This document shows, one piece after another, positions 17,491 to 27,619 of a stretch of DNA of 56,271 nt. Source of the stretch: Rhizomonospora bruguierae (GTDB taxonomy: Bacteria; Actinomycetota; Actinomycetes; Mycobacteriales; Micromonosporaceae). The stretch covers positions 1 to 56,271 of the forward strand of contig NZ_BBQH01000022.1 of assembly GCF_018397995.1 (NCBI RefSeq), given 5' to 3'. Position 1 is the stretch's first letter; each line of letters starts with the position of its first letter. Below the pieces are notes generated by a model that was given only the letters and a program-made list of their open reading frames with translations, was not told the DNA's origin and made no database searches. The translations under genes were made by a program, and so were the position numbers.

Positions 17491-19776
17491 TCAAAACGTA
17501 TATGTCCGCCCGACGAGGACGAGTTCCGAGGAGTGCGAGCCGACGACCCCGACGTCCGGCGGTCGCGGCCGGAAGCCGGGCAGCCCGTCCAGCCCGTCGC
17601 TGCCGTCCATGACCCGGAAGGTGAGCCGCGTACCGGGGGCCTGCTCGAGTTCCAAGGTCACCTCGATCCCGTCCGGCGGCGGGGCGTGGAACACCAGCCG
17701 GAAGCCCCAGCGGCCGTCCCGCTCCCCGGTCACCCGGGCCGGCTGCCCGTCGACCGTGGCCCGGCGCACCGTGGCGGTGGTCGCGTCGACGGCCAGCGCC
17801 ACGAGGCGGACCGCGCGCTGGGGCGCCACCCGCAGGCGCAGCGTGCGCACCTCGCCGGCGCGGGTGTCCGCGAGCACCTCTGCCCGGGGGGCCGGCAGCG
17901 GGGCGGCCGGCGCCGGACCCACACGCAGGGGTTGGTTGCCGAGCGGCGGGAACTCCTGCCCCAGGACCGCCGAACCGTCGACGTACCCGGCCGTCCACGG
18001 CTGGGGCCTGTCCTCCTGGCTGACCCAGCGCGCCTGGCCGGTGTCCGCGTCGAGCGCGTACATCAGTTGCGTGGGCACCGGGTGGGCGGCGTCGAACCGG
18101 TCCACGGCGAGCCCGGTCGCCGCGAAGCCCACGGTCAACGCGAGGCACAGCCCGGCCGGCGCGGCCCGCCACCGGCCCCGGGCGGGCTGCACCCGCTCCA
18201 GCACCGGCAGCAGCGCGAAGCCCAGCAGGACCGCGAAGAACGCGCCCGCGCCGGCCATCGCCAGGGTCAGCGCCGGCAGCAGCAGCACCACGGCCGGCAG
18301 CAGCACCACGACCGACACGGCGCCCGCGAGCGTCGCCAGCGTGGTCGGTGCCCGGTTCACCAGGGCGGCGGCGGCCCCGGCCAGCGCGGGGAGCGCCGCG
18401 AGGTAGGAGCCGCCCGGGACCAGCACGGCGAGCACCACCCCGAGCACCGCCAGCCACCCCAGCGCGGCGGTCGCGAGGGCGTCCGCGCCGACCCGGCGGC
18501 GCAGCGCCGCGTACCAGGCCAGCAGGACCGCGGCGGCCAGCGCGAGTACCGCCACCCGGTACCACTGTGGACGGTACGGGTCGAGCAGGGTCCGGTACCC
18601 CGGGCGGACCGCCACCAGGACGGCCCAGAACCCCTGCGCGGCCGCCGGGGCGAGGACCAGCGGGATCAGCCCCAGCCCGAAGGCCACGGCGAGCCGGCGG
18701 CCGCGGCGGCGGTACGCCAGGGCCGCCACCGCGAGCGCGGCCAGCACCGCGATCGGCCAGGTCAGCCAGCCGGGGTACCGGGCCAGCGCGCCGAGTACCG
18801 GGAAGTACGTCGCGTCGCCCGAGGCGCGCAGGCGGGTCAGGTCGGCGCCACCGAACTCGCGGGCCATCCCGAGCGCGTTGTCGCCGTGCTGCTGGAGGCT
18901 GGCCCGGTCCATGCTCGCCGGGGTGTCCAGCGGCGTGTGGTACACCGCCGACCCGTCGATGTAGGCGGAGTTCAGGCCGGGCATGCCGGCCGCCCGGAAC
19001 GCGGTGAAGTCGGTGTCGTTGGGCAGCAGGCGGTACACCTCGACCGCGAACGAGGTGCCCACCGGGTGCGGCGCGCCCCGCGCGTACCCGCCCACCAGAG
19101 CGGCGTTGTCGCGCGAGGTCTCGAACATGATGACCGGGCCGGTGCTGCCCCGGGCCTCCAGGTTCAGCACCACCCCCGGGCCCTTGGCGAGCGGGTGCTG
19201 GGTCGCGAAGGCCGCTGCGCCGCACAGGCACGCCTCCTCCGCGTCGGTGAACACGAACACCACGTCGTTGCGCGGGCGGGCGCCGGCCGACAGCGCCCGG
19301 GCCACCTCCAGCAGCGTGGAGACGCCGGCCGAGTCGTCGTTCGCACCGGGCCCGGTCTGCACCGAGTCGTAATGCGCGACCAGGAACACGCGACCGGTCG
19401 GTGCGGTGCCGGGCAGCACGGCCACCACGTTGCGGACCCGGGCCATGCCGCTCGCGCCCCTGCTGCCGGACAGGTCCCCGGCCTCCACCGCCACCGTGTC
19501 CTGCACCTCGGGGCGCAGACCCAGGCCGGTCAGGGTGCTTTCGATCCGGGCCCGGGTGCCGTCGTTGCCGGCGCTGCCCGCCGGGTGCGGCGCCGTGGCC
19601 AGCGCCCGCACCAGCTCGTACGCCCGGTCCGCGCTGAACTCGGCCGCCGGGGTGCCGGTACCGCGGGCGGCGGGCGGGAGCAGCGTCCAGAGCACCAGCG
19701 CGCCCAGCGCCGCGAGCGCGAGCAGCGCCGCCGCGCCGGCCAGCCGTGGCCGCGCGGGGATCTTGGGGGTGTCCAC
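17491..19776 (-). CDS. Membrane M28-family zinc peptidase (aminopeptidase-like)
   Basis: 761 aa from GTG 19776 with GGAAG 8 nt upstream; GTG 19791 is possible. One N-terminal helix (about 12-35) leads to an extracytoplasmic M28 domain. Metal and catalytic residues are visible: His135 in VAHYDS, Asp147 or Asp148 in GANDDSAGV, and Glu180/Glu181 in TDAEEACLCG. Later ligands lie around PNDTDFTAF and VYHTPLDT. From about residue 350 follow several transmembrane helices and then an extracytoplasmic beta-rich C-terminal part. The layout resembles the eukaryotic ER ERMP1/Fxna type and bacterial membrane aminopeptidases. It is divergent from the inositol-phosphatase-like gene across 82 bp. Confidence 0.87.
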   Translation of the reverse strand: MDTPKIPARPRLAGAAALLALAALGALVLWTLLPPAARGTGTPAAEFSADRAYELVRALATAPHPAGSAGNDGTRARIESTLTGLGLRPEVQDTVAVEAGDLSGSRGASGMARVRNVVAVLPGTAPTGRVFLVAHYDSVQTGPGANDDSAGVSTLLEVARALSAGARPRNDVVFVFTDAEEACLCGAAAFATQHPLAKGPGVVLNLEARGSTGPVIMFETSRDNAALVGGYARGAPHPVGTSFAVEVYRLLPNDTDFTAFRAAGMPGLNSAYIDGSAVYHTPLDTPASMDRASLQQHGDNALGMAREFGGADLTRLRASGDATYFPVLGALARYPGWLTWPIAVLAALAVAALAYRRRGRRLAVAFGLGLIPLVLAPAAAQGFWAVLVAVRPGYRTLLDPYRPQWYRVAVLALAAAVLLAWYAALRRRVGADALATAALGWLAVLGVVLAVLVPGGSYLAALPALAGAAAALVNRAPTTLATLAGAVSVVVLLPAVVLLLPALTLAMAGAGAFFAVLLGFALLPVLERVQPARGRWRAAPAGLCLALTVGFAATGLAVDRFDAAHPVPTQLMYALDADTGQARWVSQEDRPQPWTAGYVDGSAVLGQEFPPLGNQPLRVGPAPAAPLPAPRAEVLADTRAGEVRTLRLRVAPQRAVRLVALAVDATTATVRRATVDGQPARVTGERDGRWGFRLVFHAPPPDGIEVTLELEQAPGTRLTFRVMDGSDGLDGLPGFRPRPPDVGVVGSHSSELVLVGRTYTF

Positions 19777-19858
19777 CGCAACATCTTCCACCCCCGGTGC
19801 CGGCGCCGGGAATGTAGCTGGCCGAGAATGGGGGCAGTCGGCAGGGGAGGGTGTGCGG

Positions 19859-20704
19859 GTGTTCGACGAGGTGACCGCGCTGCTGCGCGAGGCGGCGGCG
19901 ACGGAGATCCTGCCCCGGTTCGGTGCCCTGGCCGATGACGACATCGCGGAGAAGTCCCCGGGCGACCTGGTGACCATCGCCGACCGCGAGGCGGAGCGGA
20001 TGATCGGGGCCGGCCTGCGCGCGCTGCTGCCCGGGTCCACGGTGGTCGGCGAGGAGGCGGTCGAGGTGGACGCCGCGCTGCTCGGCCACATCACGGACGC
20101 CGGGCCGGTGTGGCTGGTCGACCCGGTCGACGGCACCGGCAACTTCGCCGCCGGCCGGCCGCCGTTCGCGGTCATGGTCGCCCTGCTGCGCGGCGGCGAC
20201 CCGGTCGCCGGCTGGATTCTGGACCCGCTCGCGGACAGCGTTGTCGTCGCGGAACGCGGCGGCGGCACCTACCGCGACGGCATCCGGCTGACCGTGCCCG
20301 AGGAGCACCGGCCGCTGGGCGAACTGCGGGGCGCCGCGAGCGTCAAGTACTTCCCGCCGGCGCTGCGTGACGCGGCACTGGACCGGGGCCGGGTGCTCGG
20401 CGCGCTGCTGCCGGGCCACCACTGCGCCGGCCGCGAGTACCCGGACGTCATCGAGGGCGAGCAGGACTTCGCCGTGTTCTGGCGCACCAAGCCGTGGGAC
20501 CACGCCGCCGGCGCGCTGCTGACCCGGGAGGCGGGCGCGGTGGTCCGGCACCTCGACGGCGCCGAGTACCACCCGGCGGACCAGCGCCCCGGGCTGATGG
20601 TCGCGCGCACCGCGCGGATCTGGTCCGACGTCCACGAGGCGCTGTTCGACGGACCCGCTTTCCGCGATTTCTGGCGGGCCAGCGGCCCGGCCGACGACGG
20701 GTGA
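19859..20704 (+). CDS. Inositol monophosphatase family protein
   Basis: 281 aa from GTG 19859, 8 nt after GGAGG (19846-19850); GTG 19853 sits too close to that site. Mg-dependent phosphatase fold: VVGEEA supplies metal-ligand Glu, the signature WLVDPVDGTGNFAAGRPPF supplies Asp88 and Asp91, and the third metal site is in KPWDHAAGALL. Members hydrolyse myo-inositol 1-phosphate, fructose 1,6-bisphosphate or histidinol phosphate, so the substrate is open. It is a single gene; a dead regulator gene follows it. Confidence 0.88.
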   Translation: MFDEVTALLREAAATEILPRFGALADDDIAEKSPGDLVTIADREAERMIGAGLRALLPGSTVVGEEAVEVDAALLGHITDAGPVWLVDPVDGTGNFAAGRPPFAVMVALLRGGDPVAGWILDPLADSVVVAERGGGTYRDGIRLTVPEEHRPLGELRGAASVKYFPPALRDAALDRGRVLGALLPGHHCAGREYPDVIEGEQDFAVFWRTKPWDHAAGALLTREAGAVVRHLDGAEYHPADQRPGLMVARTARIWSDVHEALFDGPAFRDFWRASGPADDG

Positions 20705-21263
20705 GGACTTCTCCGCGTCGGGGCCGCTACGCACATGGCGGGCGCCGCACCTCTCGGGGGGCAATGGGCCCGCCTGGTTCGAGCTGTACGTTGGGCTGGA
20801 GGCGGCCGCGTCCGCCATGCGGCAGTACGAACCCATCCTGATCCCTGGCCTGCTCCAGACTCCTGATCCTGGACTTCCCGGCTCGCGGCAGTAGGCCGGC
20901 CGAGCCCTCTACCGTCTACAGCGAGTCACTGACCGGCGCCCTGTACCTCGACAAGCCGGCCGAGGTATCCGCCTACGAGAGGGCCCGAAAGCCGAGGTGG
21001 GAATCAAACCGGGCGAATGCCGCCGAACCGGGCGCCGCAAGGCGGGGGGATCGGGTGGGCTGGCGGCCCCGTCGATGGCCGTGCATGATTTGTTGCCATG
21101 CGTCAACCATCGCGCGTGGGGGCCGGTAACCCGCGCCGGTAGGGTTTTTGCTGAGATGCGCCGCGGGGCGGCCGGCCGAAGCCGTCCGCGCGATACGACC
21201 GTCCTCGACCGAGCGAAGGAGCCGCGACATCGACCAGCCAGCAGCCGCCATGGTGAGGCGACC
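20705..21263. other. Intergenic stretch holding only a dead regulator
   Basis: 559 bp between the phosphatase-family gene and the REC-PP2C operon. Besides the DUF5753 relic (20763-21008) I see no gene. The last 250 bp should hold the promoter of the signalling operon, but no convincing -10/-35 pair stands out. Confidence 0.5.
20763..21008 (+). pseudogene. Remnant of a DUF5753-containing XRE-type regulator
   Basis: Two fragments in different frames read as parts of the DUF5753 domain found after the helix-turn-helix in many actinobacterial regulators. Frame 20763 gives NGPAWFELYVGLEAAASAMR and then YEPILIPGLLQTPD before a TAG at 20892. Frame 20908 gives STVYSESLTGALYLDKPAEV and SAYERA. The helix-turn-helix, the middle of the domain and any DUF397 partner are missing. 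The gene is dead by deletion and frameshift, a relic between two intact genes. Confidence 0.65.
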
Positions 21264-22480
21264 GTGACCGGCCCGTCCATCGTGTCGCCGCTGGCGACCG
21301 GGCGGATCGGGCTGCGCGCCGCGCTCACCGGCGAGCGGCTGCGGGTGCTGCTCGTCGAGGACGACGAGGGCGACGCGTTCCTGGTCTCCGAACTGCTCGT
21401 GGAGTCCGACGCCCCGGTCGACCTGCACACCGCGCGCAGCCTGGCCGAGGCCCGGGAGTTGATCGCGGGCGTCGACTGCGTGCTGCTGGACCTCGGGCTG
21501 CCGGACGCGCAGGGGATCGAGGGGCTGCGTTCGGTGCTGGCGCTGGCCAGCGCCGTCGCCGTGTGCGTGCTGACCGGCCTGGAGGACGAGCACCTGGGCA
21601 TCGTCGCGGTCGCCGAGGGTGCGCAGGACTACCTGGTCAAGGGCACCGTGGACGGCGTCGGGCTGACCCGTTCGGTGCGGTACGCGGTCGAGCGCAAGCG
21701 CGCCGACGAGAACGCGCTGCGCCTGCGGGAGGCGGAACTGCGCCAGGCCGAGTCGTCCCGGCTGGAGCGCGGTCTGCTGCCCAAGCCGCTGCTGTCCACC
21801 GATGCCGTCTCGGTACACCCGTTCTACCGGCCCGGCCGGCAGCGCGCGCTGCTCGGCGGCGACTTCTTCGACGTGGTCCAGACCGGACCCAACCGGCTGG
21901 AGTTGATGGTCGGCGACGTGTGCGGGCACGGCGTGGACGAGGCCGCGCTGGGCGTCGAACTGCGGGTCGCCTGGCGCGCCCTGGTGCTGGCCGGGGTGCG
22001 GGACCAGGCGCTGCTGCACGGCGTGGAGCAGGTTCTGGTCACCGAGCGGCGGGCCGCCGAGATCTTCGCCACGGCCGCCGGGCTCAGCGTCGACCTCGAC
22101 CGCAACGAGGCCACCCTGCGGCTGGCCGGGCACCCGCAGCCGGTGCTGCTGGCCGGCGGCACCGCCCAGCCCCTGCCGGCGAAGTACGGCGTGGTGCTCG
22201 GTGTCCGTCCGGGGCGCCCGCATCCGGTGCGGACCCATCGGCTCGACGCGGAGGACTGGTCCCTGCTGATGTACACCGACGGCCTGATCGAGGGCCGCTC
22301 CGGCCGGGGTGACGAGCGGCTGGACGTGGACGGCCTGTGCCGGGTGCTGGCCGAGCCGGGTGTTCCCGATGTCCCGCTGGCGGAGCTGCCCGCGTGGCTG
22401 GTCGGGCGGGTCGAGGAGCTCAACGGCGGCCCACTCGCCGACGATGTGGCGATCCTGCTGGTGAGCCGGGGGAGCGGGCG

Positions 22481-22484
<4 letters not shown>
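21264..22484 (+). CDS. Response-regulator/PP2C (SpoIIE-type) serine phosphatase
   Basis: 406 aa from GTG 21264 with GGTGAGG upstream. Residues 27-145 form a receiver domain with VEDDEGD acidic residues, phosphoacceptor Asp76 in LLDLGLP, and VKGTVDG as the Lys region. A helical linker (about 150-175, RKRADENALRLREAELRQAE) leads to an RsbU/SpoIIE-like PP2C phosphatase with GGDFFDVV, MVGDVCGHGVDEAAL and LLMYTDGLIEGR. Such enzymes dephosphorylate anti-sigma-factor antagonists. Its stop overlaps the start of the next gene (GTGA), and a kinase and a receiver follow, so the kinase probably controls this phosphatase. No anti-sigma or antagonist gene is in the window. Confidence 0.88.
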
Positions 22485-24099
<1,615 letters not shown>

Positions 24100-24103
<4 letters not shown>

Positions 24104-24552
24104 GTGTTCCCGCCGACGGCCGCAGCCCCATCGAGGTGCTGCTGGTCGAGGATGACCCCGGCGACGTGCTGATGACGCAGGAGGCGTTCGAGGAGCACAA
24201 GCTGCGCAACCGCCTGGCCGTCGTCTCCGACGGTGCGGAGGCGCTGCAGTACCTGCGCCGCGAGGGCAAGTACGCCGACGCGGTGCAGCCGGACCTGATC
24301 CTGCTGGACCTGAACCTGCCCCGGCGGGACGGCCGGGAGGTGCTCGCCGAGATAAAGAAGGACGAGAATCTCGGCCAGATCCCGGTGGTCGTGCTCACCA
24401 CCTCCCAGGCCGACGAGGACATCCTGCGCAGCTACCAGCTGCACGCGAACGCCTACGTCACCAAGCCGGTCGACTTCGAACGGTTCATCGCGGTGGTGCG
24501 GCAGATCGACGAGTTCTTCGTCAGCGTGGTGAAGCTGCCGCCGCGCGGTTGA
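24100..24552 (+). CDS. Single-domain response regulator (Rcp1-like)
   Basis: 150 aa consisting of one receiver domain without an output domain. Acidic pair in LLVEDDPGD, phosphoacceptor Asp70 in [12 protein letters not shown], Thr in VLTTS and Lys in [10 protein letters not shown]. The extended loop around the phosphorylation site and the long alpha-4 segment match the Rcp1 group that pairs with phytochrome-type kinases. It is translationally coupled to the CHASE3 kinase gene and is its likely phosphate acceptor. It may act as a phosphate sink or shuttle for the REC-PP2C protein encoded two genes upstream. Confidence 0.92.
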
Positions 24553-24565
24553 CGGCTAGGCCGTC
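24551..24565. terminator. Short hairpin between two convergent stop codons
   Basis: GACGGC-TAG-GCCGTC forms a perfect 6-bp stem with a 3-nt loop and overlaps the TGA of the receiver gene and the stop of the convergent DUF2218 gene. A stem this short is weak, but its position suggests a shared bidirectional terminator. Confidence 0.35.
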
Positions 24566-24843
24566 CGCTTCCACTCCACCGCCAGGCCGTCCCCGGCCAG
24601 GCGCGCGGCGGTGATCTTCTCCACTCGGGACAGGCTCTCGTCGTCTGGCCCCTCGGCGGTCAGCACCAGGGCGCTCTCCTCCGCCACGAGGCGGCAGGCG
24701 CCGAAGTCGAACAGGATGATGCCGCTGTCGTCGGCCCACTCGGCGTGCGCCTCCGCGGCGAAGTGCTCGCAGAGGTGGGCGAGGTGGCGGCCCGGCCGCG
24801 CGGTCTGGATCCGGGCCAGCGATACGAGGGTGGTCTGGCTCAT
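24556..24843 (-). CDS. DUF2218 domain-containing protein
   Basis: 95 aa. The layout fits DUF2218: a strand with the TARPGRHLAHLCEHFAAE helix, then DDSGIILFDFGACRLVAEES, ALVLTAEG and a final LAVEWKR strand. Members are small alpha/beta proteins often found near siderophore or iron uptake genes, with no defined activity. Here it stands alone, divergent from a two-component kinase gene across 45 bp. TAGCCT lies 7 nt before the ATG with no Shine-Dalgarno site, so the mRNA may be leaderless. Confidence 0.75.
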   Translation of the reverse strand: MSQTTLVSLARIQTARPGRHLAHLCEHFAAEAHAEWADDSGIILFDFGACRLVAEESALVLTAEGPDDESLSRVEKITAARLAGDGLAVEWKRTA

Positions 24844-24850
24844 GGTGACC

Positions 24851-24856
24851 AGGCTA
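24851..24856 (-). promoter_or_regulatory. Candidate leaderless -10 of the DUF2218 gene
   Basis: Minus-strand TAGCCT is followed by a 7-nt spacer and the ATG at 24843. It lies in the 45-bp gap shared with the divergent kinase gene. Confidence 0.35.
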
Positions 24857-24888
24857 TCCCGGGTCACAGGTTGCGGCAGGATCGTCGG

Positions 24889-26022
24889 GTGGGTTTGGAG
24901 ACAACGCTGTGGCGGGCGATCGCCGTGTTCCGGGTGGCCGCGCTCGGCTACGCCGCGATCCTGATCGCCAACAACTTCCGGGGCTGGTCCCGCCCGGTCC
25001 TCGGCTGGGCGGTCCTCGCCCTGATGGTCGCCTGGACCGGCACGGTGGGCTGGGCGTACCTGACCCCGCGGCTGCGCCGCTGGCCCCTGCTGGGCGCCGA
25101 CCTGCTGGTTACCGGCGCCTGCCTGCTCGCCAGCCGGTGGGTCATCCCGCCCGCCGACCTGGCCCACGGCGCGCCCACCCTGCCGATGGCCTGGGTGGCC
25201 GGCCCCGTGCTGGCCTGGGCGGTCGCCGGTGGCCGGCGGGCCGGGCTGATCTCCGGCCTGCTGCTCGGCGCCGTCGACCTGTCCCTGCGCGGCCGGATCG
25301 CCGACGTCACCGTCAACGGCACGGTGCTGCTCCTGCTCAGCGGCGTCATTCTCGGGTATCTGACCCGCATCGGCCTGGACGCGGAGCGCCGGCTCCAGCG
25401 CGCCGCCGAGCGGGAGGCGTCCGCCCGCGAGCGGGACCGCCTGGCACGCGGCATCCACGACTCCGTCCTCCAGGTGCTGGCTCTCGTCCAGCGGCGCGGC
25501 GCCGAACTCGGCGGGGAGGCCGCCGACCTGGGTCGGCTCGCGGGCGAGCAGGAGGCCACGCTGCGGGCGCTGGTCCGCTCCGACTTCCCGGAAACCCCCG
25601 GGCGCGGCGCCGTGGACCTGCGCGCCAAGCTCAGCGGGTACGCCTCCGGCACCGTGCAGCTGGCCACGCCCGCCGGCCCGGTGCCGCTGCCCGAGAACGT
25701 CGCCGCCGAGGTCGCCGCGGCCGTCGGCAGCGCGCTGGACAACGTGCGCGTCCACTGTGGGCCGGAGCAGCCCGCCTGGGTTCTCGTCGAGGACGAGGGC
25801 GCCGCCGTGACCGTCACGGTCCGCGACGGCGGTCCCGGCATCCCGGCTGGCCGGCTCGCCGCCGCCGAGGCGGATGGCCGGCTGGGCGTCGCGCAGTCCA
25901 TCCGGGGCCGGATCCGGGACCTCGGCGGCACCGTCGAGATCGTCACCGGGCCGGGGCAGGGCACCGAGGTGGAGTTGCGGATCCCGCGCCCGGAGCCGGC
26001 CGGGGAACAATGGGCGACGTGA
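24889..26022 (+). CDS. MacS-type sensor histidine kinase (DUF5931 membrane domain)
   Basis: 377 aa from GTG 24889. The N-terminal half is a membrane domain with about five helices (LWRAIAVFRVAALGYAAILI onwards), matching the DUF5931 region of actinobacterial MacS kinases. The dimerisation helix carries His190 in RDRLARGIHDSVLQVLALVQ, the HisKA_3 type that pairs with NarL regulators. The ATPase part is short, with LDNVRVH as N-box, VTVRDGGPGI and GRLGVAQSIRGRI. It overlaps the downstream regulator by 13 nt. It probably senses an envelope or membrane signal. Confidence 0.88.
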   Translation: MGLETTLWRAIAVFRVAALGYAAILIANNFRGWSRPVLGWAVLALMVAWTGTVGWAYLTPRLRRWPLLGADLLVTGACLLASRWVIPPADLAHGAPTLPMAWVAGPVLAWAVAGGRRAGLISGLLLGAVDLSLRGRIADVTVNGTVLLLLSGVILGYLTRIGLDAERRLQRAAEREASARERDRLARGIHDSVLQVLALVQRRGAELGGEAADLGRLAGEQEATLRALVRSDFPETPGRGAVDLRAKLSGYASGTVQLATPAGPVPLPENVAAEVAAAVGSALDNVRVHCGPEQPAWVLVEDEGAAVTVTVRDGGPGIPAGRLAAAEADGRLGVAQSIRGRIRDLGGTVEIVTGPGQGTEVELRIPRPEPAGEQWAT

Positions 26023-26660
26023 CTTCCGTGATGGTGGTGGACGACCACCCGATGTGGCGCGAGGGCGTGGCCCGGGACCTCACCGAGGCCGGTTACGAGG
26101 TGGTCGCCGCGGTCGGCGAGGGCGCCCAGGCCGTGCGGATCGCCCCCAGCGTCCGTCCCGACGTGGCGGTCGTGGATCTCCAACTGCCCGACCTGTCCGG
26201 TGTGGACGTCATCCGCGGGCTGGTCGCCGCCCGCGCCGAGGTCCGGGTGCTGGTCCTGTCGGCCAGCGGCGAACACCAGGACGTGCTCGACGCCGTCAAG
26301 GCCGGCGCCGCCGGGTACCTGGTCAAGTCCGCCGCCCGCGCCGAGTTCCTCGACGCCGTGCGCCGCACCGCCGAGGGCGACGCCGTCTTCACCCCCGGCC
26401 TGGCCGGCCTGCTGCTCGGCGAGTACCGCCGCCTCGCCGCCGCACCGCGCACCGACCCCGACGCGCCCCGCCTCACCGAGCGGGAGACGGAGATCCTGCG
26501 CCTGGTGGCGAAGGGCCTGTCGTACAAGCAGATCGCCGAGCGCCTGGTGCTGTCGCACCGCACGGTCCAGAACCACGTGCAGAACACCCTCGGCAAGCTC
26601 CAACTGCACAACCGGGTCGAGTTGGTCCGCTACGCCATCGAGCAGGGCCTCGACGACTGA
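26010..26660 (+). CDS. NarL/LuxR-family response regulator (MacR-like)
   Basis: 216 aa from ATG 26010. The receiver has acidic DDHP, phosphoacceptor Asp56 in VAVVDLQLPD, Ser in VLSAS and Lys in YLVKSAAR. The C-terminal LuxR-type helix-turn-helix (about 150-210) contains LTERETEILRLVAKGLSYKQ and SHRTVQNHVQNTLGKL. The 13-nt overlap with the kinase makes a clear two-component pair. In Streptomyces, MacRS controls membrane and lipoprotein genes; extending that to this organism is inference. Confidence 0.9.
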   Translation: MGDVTSVMVVDDHPMWREGVARDLTEAGYEVVAAVGEGAQAVRIAPSVRPDVAVVDLQLPDLSGVDVIRGLVAARAEVRVLVLSASGEHQDVLDAVKAGAAGYLVKSAARAEFLDAVRRTAEGDAVFTPGLAGLLLGEYRRLAAAPRTDPDAPRLTERETEILRLVAKGLSYKQIAERLVLSHRTVQNHVQNTLGKLQLHNRVELVRYAIEQGLDD

Positions 26661-26676
26661 CGCCGGGCGCGGGCCG

Positions 26677-27516
26677 TCACGGCGCCGAGGGCGTCATGTC
26701 CTGGGTGCCGATGACGGCGAGCAGGCGCAGCGCCTCCTCGGCCCGGCTGCCGGGCGCCGCGTTGTACGTGATCAGCCGCTGGTCGCGGTCCGCGATGAAC
26801 AGGACCTCGCACTCCACCTCGAACCGGCCGACCGCGGGGTGGGACACCGGCATCACCGTGCTGTTGGGTGGGACGCAGACCCGGTGCGCGGCCCACCGGC
26901 GCTCGAAGTCGGCGCTGCCGGCGCGCAGCCGCTTGACGAGGGCGTGCAGGCCGGCGTCGCGGGGGTACTTGGTCGCGGCGGCCCGCAGGACGGAGACGAC
27001 CTGGGTGGCGAAGGCGTCGGCGCGGGGGTCGTCGCCGACGCCGTCGCGGAAGGTCCGCCAGGCGATGTTGCGATCGGGCTCCGGCACGGCGGACAGGTCG
27101 CCCATCAGGGCGCCGGCGACCGGGTTCCAGGCCAGGATGTCGTACTTGGCGTCGATGACGAAGGCGGGCACGTCGGTGAGCCGATCCATCAGGTGGCGGA
27201 TGCCGGGGGAGACGTCCCGGGTCAGGCCGGCCGGGGGCGCGGGCTCCTCCCCGGCGAGGCGGAACAGGTGGTCGCGCTCGCCGTCGTGCAGGCGCAGGGC
27301 GCGGGACAGGGCGGCGAGCACCTGCCGGGACGGGTGGGGCCCGCGGGACTGTTCGAGGCGCGTGTAGTAGTCGACGGAGATGCCGGCGAGCCGGGCGACC
27401 TCCTCGCGGCGCAGCCCCGGGGTGCGCCGGCGGGTGCCGGCGGGCAGGCCGGCGTCGGCGGGGCGCAGCCGCGCGCGCCGGCCGCGGAGGAAGTCGGCGA
27501 GTTGCTCCCGGTCCAT
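26677..27516 (-). CDS. XRE-family regulator with MmyB-like ligand-binding domain
   Basis: 279 aa. An N-terminal helix-turn-helix with the typical RRTPGLRREEVARLAGISVDYYTRLEQSRG segment (about 29-58), cut here for brevity, is followed by an MmyB-type PAS-like domain (100-270, AFVIDAKYDILAWNPVAGAL and VGRFEVECEVLFIADRDQRL). This class usually represses a divergently transcribed SDR or reductase gene. Exactly that arrangement is present: the SDR starts 103 bp away on the other strand with a palindrome between them. The gene is convergent with the MacR-like regulator, 16 bp apart. Confidence 0.88.
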   Translation of the reverse strand: MDREQLADFLRGRRARLRPADAGLPAGTRRRTPGLRREEVARLAGISVDYYTRLEQSRGPHPSRQVLAALSRALRLHDGERDHLFRLAGEEPAPPAGLTRDVSPGIRHLMDRLTDVPAFVIDAKYDILAWNPVAGALMGDLSAVPEPDRNIAWRTFRDGVGDDPRADAFATQVVSVLRAAATKYPRDAGLHALVKRLRAGSADFERRWAAHRVCVPPNSTVMPVSHPAVGRFEVECEVLFIADRDQRLITYNAAPGSRAEEALRLLAVIGTQDMTPSAP

Positions 27517-27550
27517 GCCGTTCAGCGTGCCAGCCGTCCCGGCCGCCCAG

Positions 27551-27571
27551 CCAGGGATCGCGGGTCCCTGG
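27551..27571. promoter_or_regulatory. Palindromic operator candidate between XRE regulator and SDR
   Basis: CCAGGGA (27551-27557) and TCCCTGG (27565-27571) form a perfect 7-bp inverted repeat with a 7-bp centre, giving half-sites 14 bp apart centre to centre. It lies in the 103-bp divergent intergenic region, where an XRE dimer would be expected to bind and control both genes. Confidence 0.5.
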
Positions 27572-27619
27572 ACAACCGGGTCTCTCCCGCCGGCCGCCCC
27601 GGCGGGTCAGCCTCGGAGC

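Noticed and set aside
17483-20836. 1117-codon minus-strand open frame
   Set aside because: It runs across the M28 peptidase, the divergent phosphatase-family gene and the regulator relic in the wrong frame. Its translation is Arg/Ala/Gly-rich with no domain, an effect of high GC.
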